Below are positions 60,763-64,000 of a DNA stretch of 64,000 nt, one piece after another. Every line of letters starts with the position of its first letter. Within the stretch, counting starts at the first letter, position 1. The position numbers and the translations under genes were made by a program. Under the pieces are notes generated by a model. That model had not been told where the DNA came from and ran no database searches. It saw only the letters and a program-made list of their open reading frames with translations. The stretch is from Tardiphaga sp. vice304 (GTDB lineage Bacteria > Pseudomonadota > Alphaproteobacteria > Rhizobiales > Xanthobacteraceae), in the NCBI RefSeq assembly GCF_007018905.1, contig NZ_CP041402.1, positions 1,166,001 through 1,230,000 of the forward strand. The letters run 5' to 3'.

Positions 60763-61320
60763 AAACGTAGTGAGTGGGAAGTCGAGCCATAGACGAACCC
60801 GGATCGCTCGCACTCCGGCTGGACGCCCCTCACAGGCGCGGTGATAGGCACTCCATTAGCGGCGTCATAAAGGTAATTTTCATCGGCCGGTATACGGAAA
60901 ACGCGATTGTTCATAGCGGACGACTTGACGCCGGCGTAATGCGCTCCTGCTTAAGGCGGACCCGGCCAATCTGAGAGCTTGAAACTGCTCAATAATCATT
61001 GATTGTCGGCCTATGGTGCGCAACGGCGTCGACGGTCATCGCATTCGCGCGGACCAATAGCCTCGCAGGTCAGCAGGACACCAACAAGCCCGCTATGGCG
61101 AACCCCTCTTCGACCGACATGAGCAAGGGTGCCGCGACCGGCGGCATGACCACGGGAACGTCGAGCGGCATGACAAAGGGTATCCCTCCGTTAGCGGCCG
61201 CCTTGTTGTGACGGATGAAATGGCGATGCCGCATAGTTAAATCTCAGTTACGAGCTAGGTTAGCGACGCGGCATGGGCCGGATGACGTAGATCACGGGCA
61301 TAGAGCGGCGGCGGCGCTAG
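60763..61320. other. non-coding stretch with a doubtful short frame
   Basis: A 70-codon frame at 60999-61211 reads TNKPAMANPSSTDMSKGAAT followed by Gly/Met/Thr repeats, like the tail of a small exported repeat protein, but its N-terminus is poor and its end looks cut. Otherwise nothing. Confidence 0.4.
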
Positions 61321-61521
61321 AGCCATGAAGAACGGGCGGAGATTTGGGCGGCGGCCGATGAGCCCGGGGCGGTCGTAGCGGAGGTTGCTCGACGCGCGGA
61401 CGTGTGCACCAGCGTTGTTTATAAATGGCGGCGTGAAGCGCGGAGTTCGGCAATCGAGCCGGGTTTTGCTTTTGTTGTCGTGGAACAGCCGGGATCAATG
61501 CCGACGTCCGCGAGTGGCTCA
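61321..61521 (+). pseudogene. tnpA: IS66-type TnpA fragment interrupted by IS3
   Basis: SHEERAEIWAAADEPGAVVA, EVARRADVCTSVVYKWRREA, IEPGFAFVVVEQPGS: the helix-turn-helix protein encoded first in IS66 elements. An in-frame TAG stands just before SHEER, and the IS3 element begins at 61522 after PTSASGS, so it is cut on both sides. Confidence 0.65.
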
Positions 61522-61539
61522 TGACCTGCCTCTGAACTT

Positions 61540-62490
61540 TCATCCAGTTGCGATTAGAGCCTCGGCGGATGTTACGCCGTTCGGCGCGGGGTGAGCAACG
61601 TGCGATCGGCGAAGCTGGTCAGGGTTGCGCAGCCGATCGCACGTTGCGGTGAGGGTGGCGGCATAGGCCGCAGGCGTCAGGTAACCCAGCGAGGAATGCG
61701 GGCGTTGGCTGTTGTAGTCGTCGGCCTAATTCTCAATCCGGGAACGGGCGTGGTCGAGGCCGAAGAACAGGGTTTCGTTGAGCAGTTCATCCCGCATCCG
61801 GCCGTTGAAGCTTTCACAGAAGCCGTTCTGCATCGGCTTGCCCGGCGCGATGAAGTGCCAGGCGATCTTGTGGTTCTCCGACTAGGTCAGCATCGCGTTG
61901 CAGGTGAACTCGGTGCCGTTGTCCGAGACGATCATGCCAGGCTTGCCGCGGCGCTCGATCAGCGCCGTCAACTCGCGCGCCACCCGCCGTCCCGGGATCG
62001 AGGTGTCGGGGATCGCCGCCAGGCATTCCCGGGTCACGTCATCGACGATGTTCAGGATCCGGAAACGGCGACCATTCGCGAACTGGTCGTGGATAAAATC
62101 CAGCGACCAGCGGGCATTCGGCCGAGCCTCGACGAGGATCGGCGCCCTTGTGCCGACCGCGCGGCGGCGAGCCCGGCGCTTGCGCACGCCAAGGCCTTCC
62201 TCCCGATACAGCCGGTAGATCCGGTTCAGCCCGGACGGCTCGCCCTGTTGCCGCAGCAGCACGAACAGCCGACGATAACCGATGCGTCGGCGAGCATTAG
62301 CGAGATCGCGCAGTTGCTCCCGCAGTTCGGTATCCGGCGCCCGGCACGACCGGTACCGAATCATCGTGCGGTCGGCGCTGACGATCGAGCAGGCCCGCCG
62401 CTCTGACAGGCCCAGTTCGGCCTGCAGATGCGCGACAGCCTCGCGCTGGGCGGCGGGCCCTACCATTTTTTTGACAGAAGCTCGCGTAAC
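61540..62490 (-). pseudogene. IS3 transposase OrfB with two nonsense codons
   Basis: DDE integrase of IS3: helix-turn-helix part (ELGLSERRACSIVSADRTMI), then NARWSLDFIHDQFANGRRFR and MIVSDNGTEFTCNAM. TAG at about 61883 replaces the Trp of the usual LxWSE motif, and a second TAG near 61723 replaces the Trp before ADDYNSQRPHSSLGYLTP. The natural C-terminus ends at 61540. Both changes are TGG to TAG. Confidence 0.88.
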
Positions 62491-62726
62491 GCCGCCGCGT
62501 CCAGCATCTGCTCGGCCAACAGCTTCTTTAGCTTGGCGTTCTCGTCCTCGAGCTGCCGCAGCCGCTTGGCCTCCGAGACGTCCATGCCACCGAATTTGGC
62601 CTTCCAATTGTACAGCGTCGCTTCCGAAACGCCGTACTTGCGCGCCAGATCGGCGGCCTTCGCCCCCGCCTCATGCTCCCGCAAAACACCGATAATCTGT
62701 TCTTCCGTAAACCTGGCTCGCTTCAT
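62460..62726 (-). CDS. IS3 OrfA
   Basis: An 88-residue helix-turn-helix protein starting KRARFTEEQIIGVLREHEAG with a leucine-zipper tail (QLEDENAKLKKLLAEQMLD). OrfB overlaps in the -1 frame, as needed for programmed frameshifting. Intact, but the partner frame is not. Confidence 0.9.
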   Translation of the reverse strand: MKRARFTEEQIIGVLREHEAGAKAADLARKYGVSEATLYNWKAKFGGMDVSEAKRLRQLEDENAKLKKLLAEQMLDAAALRELLSKKW

Positions 62727-62825
62727 CTGTCCGTCCTTCAGAGGGCCGGACTCTAACTTCAACTGGAGGAAATCGGCAGGGGCAGGTCACTCAGACGTTG
62801 GGGTTATCCCACATACGATGGTTAA

Positions 62826-62851
62826 GGAACATATAGCCGCACACTCCCGTT
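62826..62851 (+). promoter_or_regulatory. EcfG-type general-stress promoter
   Basis: GGAAC (62826-62830), 17-bp spacer, CGTT (62848-62851): exact consensus, 26 bp upstream of ATG 62878. Confidence 0.75.
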
Positions 62852-62877
62852 AGGCCGTCCCTATGGGAGTGGAAATA

Positions 62878-63030
62878 ATGGACAACACAACACGTTGCCT
62901 AAACTGCGGAAAGCGTCTGGTGCCGGTCCCCTCTTCGAATGGGAGGACCGAATCGGAATGCATTTGGTGCCCGGGTATATCGGTCAAAAACAAACTTCCT
63001 GTCGACTTTCCGCCTATAATTCCAGAATAA
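62878..63030 (+). CDS. 50-residue zinc-ribbon protein under EcfG promoter
   Basis: ATG 62878 after GGGAGTGGAA. DNTTRCLNCGKRLVPVPSSN, then SECIWCPGISVKNKLPVDFP: two C-x2-C pairs 19 residues apart, a typical small zinc ribbon. The exact EcfG promoter 26 bp upstream supports expression in general stress. Target unknown. Confidence 0.65.
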   Translation: MDNTTRCLNCGKRLVPVPSSNGRTESECIWCPGISVKNKLPVDFPPIIPE

Positions 63031-63120
63031 GACCCAACTCTGCTACCACCATATCGCCGGCTGCCAGGCGACAATTTGCGTTAAATGGGAGCTCTGGCGA
63101 CGTACCCTGCCGCGCTTAGC

Positions 63121-63468
63121 ATGGAGGTTGTGGCATCCGCGCCTTCCTACGTGCTGAACGTCGAAAAAGTCGGCGGCCTCACTATCTCCGAACGATCGAA
63201 GGGCCGGCCGGCGCTGCTGGATGCTGTTAATTACACTCGTGCCGCTCAATTTCTTGCCCACCCGTCCGGGAGCAACCTTCCAAAACGCCATCTGGTCTTG
63301 GCCATTTTTTGGCAAAGTCAGGCTCTGGTGGCGGGTTCAATCGATCACTGTAACACAATCGGCGTACGCATCCGGGTGTTCCCCGTCAGCGAGCGGCCGC
63401 ACGCCTTCGGAGAAATCGAAATGCGTGTGACTTCCGGGATGAAAGACGATCCGACCAAGTTTTCGTAG
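63121..63468 (+). CDS. unidentified open frame
   Basis: A 115-codon frame from ATG 63121 (EVVASAPSYVLNVEKVGGLT, HLVLAIFWQSQALVAGSIDH). It ends at about the breakpoint of the opposite-strand MFS fragment, so it may be a fragment of a gene brought in at that junction. No family recognised. Confidence 0.3.
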   Translation: MEVVASAPSYVLNVEKVGGLTISERSKGRPALLDAVNYTRAAQFLAHPSGSNLPKRHLVLAIFWQSQALVAGSIDHCNTIGVRIRVFPVSERPHAFGEIEMRVTSGMKDDPTKFS

Positions 63469-64000
63469 ATGCCGCGCTTGCGCTGCGAGGCCTGCGGCTG
63501 GGGAATGGTCACGGACAGCACCAGCGCGGCCGAGCAGGGGGAGCCAACCACCGTCCCGACGAACAGCAGATTGAAGGTGATGACCGTGAGCAGTGCCGCC
63601 GCCAGGATTGGGCTGACCAGACTCTCCATGTCATAGGCCAGCCGGGATAGCGACAGCGCGCGGGTGTATTGGGCCTCGTCCGGAAGCACGTCCGGAATGG
63701 TCGCCTGGAAGGTCGGCGTGAACGCTGCGGAGGCCGACTGCAGCGCGAAGATCAGCAGGTAGACCTGCCAGACCTGATCGACGAAGAGCAGCACCAGCGC
63801 CACTGCGGCGCGCGTAAGGTCCATCGAGACCAGGAAGGCGCGGCGCGGCAAAAGATTGGCGAAGCCCCCGACGACGGGCGCCACTCCGACATAGGCGATC
63901 ATCTTGATTGCGAGCGCCGTCCCGAGCACCGCACCCGCCTTGTCGCCGGCAATCTTGAACGCCAGCAGACCAAGGGCCACTGTCATCATGCCAGTGCCGA
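63455..64000 (-). pseudogene. MFS transporter, 3'-truncated and cut by window edge
   Basis: Minus-strand sequence entering from the right edge: GTGMMTVALGLLAFKIAGDK, GVAPVVGGFANLLPRRAFLV (MFS loop signature), FTPTFQATIPDVLPDEAQYT and LSLSRLAYDMESLVSPILAA. This is the N-terminal half of a DHA-type major-facilitator exporter. After KRGIYENL (about 63455) homology ends and the frame runs on in foreign sequence to 63345. The true start lies beyond 64000. Confidence 0.8.

Larger units (their letters stand above)
61522..62789 (-). mobile_element. IS3-family element with CTCA target duplication
   Basis: 1268 bp. Ends TGACCTGCCTCTG (left) and TGACCTGCCCCTG (right, complement); CTCA on both sides (61518-61521, 62790-62793). 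Complete in length, but OrfB carries two stops. Confidence 0.85.

Overview
The window reads as accessory DNA of an alphaproteobacterium, most likely of the Bradyrhizobium/Rhodopseudomonas group. The evidence is high-GC coding, many insertion-sequence families common in that group, a FixK/FNR-type box, and several GGAAC-N16/17-CGTT promoters of the alphaproteobacterial general-stress sigma factor EcfG. No rRNA, tRNA or CRISPR array was found.

Layout. (a) 1-7.6 kb: a frameshifted heavy-metal P-type ATPase runs off the left edge. Divergent to it is a tight four-gene run: a DASS/SLC13 anion transporter, then a KorC-like FAD/Fe-S NAD(P) oxidoreductase, KorA and KorB (2-oxoacid:ferredoxin oxidoreductase). 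A perfect TTGAT-N4-ATCAA box lies between the ATPase and this run. (b) 7.7-15.4 kb: three IS66 elements, two of them joined head to head at a 32-bp perfect palindrome, plus an ISL3 element next to the third. (c) 15.7-24.2 kb: a complete 2844-residue cyclic beta-1,2-glucan synthase. (d) 24.8-29.0 kb: an IS110/IS3 chimera, then a decayed multi-PAS hybrid histidine kinase with near-identical PAS repeats and a deleted ATP-binding core. (e) 29.9-64 kb: a mosaic of stress-type genes (zinc alcohol dehydrogenases, PRC-barrel, CsbD, DJ-1/PfpI fragment, CYTH-CHAD, phospholipase-D/YbhN/YbhP module, dodecin, periplasmic rhodanese, Met-rich secreted protein, HAD-ATPase fusion, tiny membrane proteins, zinc-ribbon proteins, phasin), cut up by IS256, IS5, IS21, IS3, IS701, IS6 and IS1380 elements or fragments and littered with gene ends.

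How it fits together. The left block looks like an oxygen-limited 2-oxoacid uptake and oxidation unit delivering electrons to ferredoxin and NAD(P). The right block looks like a general-stress genomic island. Exact EcfG promoters precede at least five of its genes, from 36.9 to 62.8 kb, including very short genes. IS activity has eroded the island but left several intact small cargo genes.

The strongest leads are the dispersed EcfG regulon with unannotated short genes, the HAD phosphatase fused to a P-loop ATPase, the FixK-linked DASS-KorCAB block, the YbhP/ClsB-like/YbhN module under an EcfG promoter, the tandem-PAS kinase lacking its catalytic core, and the palindromic IS66 fusion.
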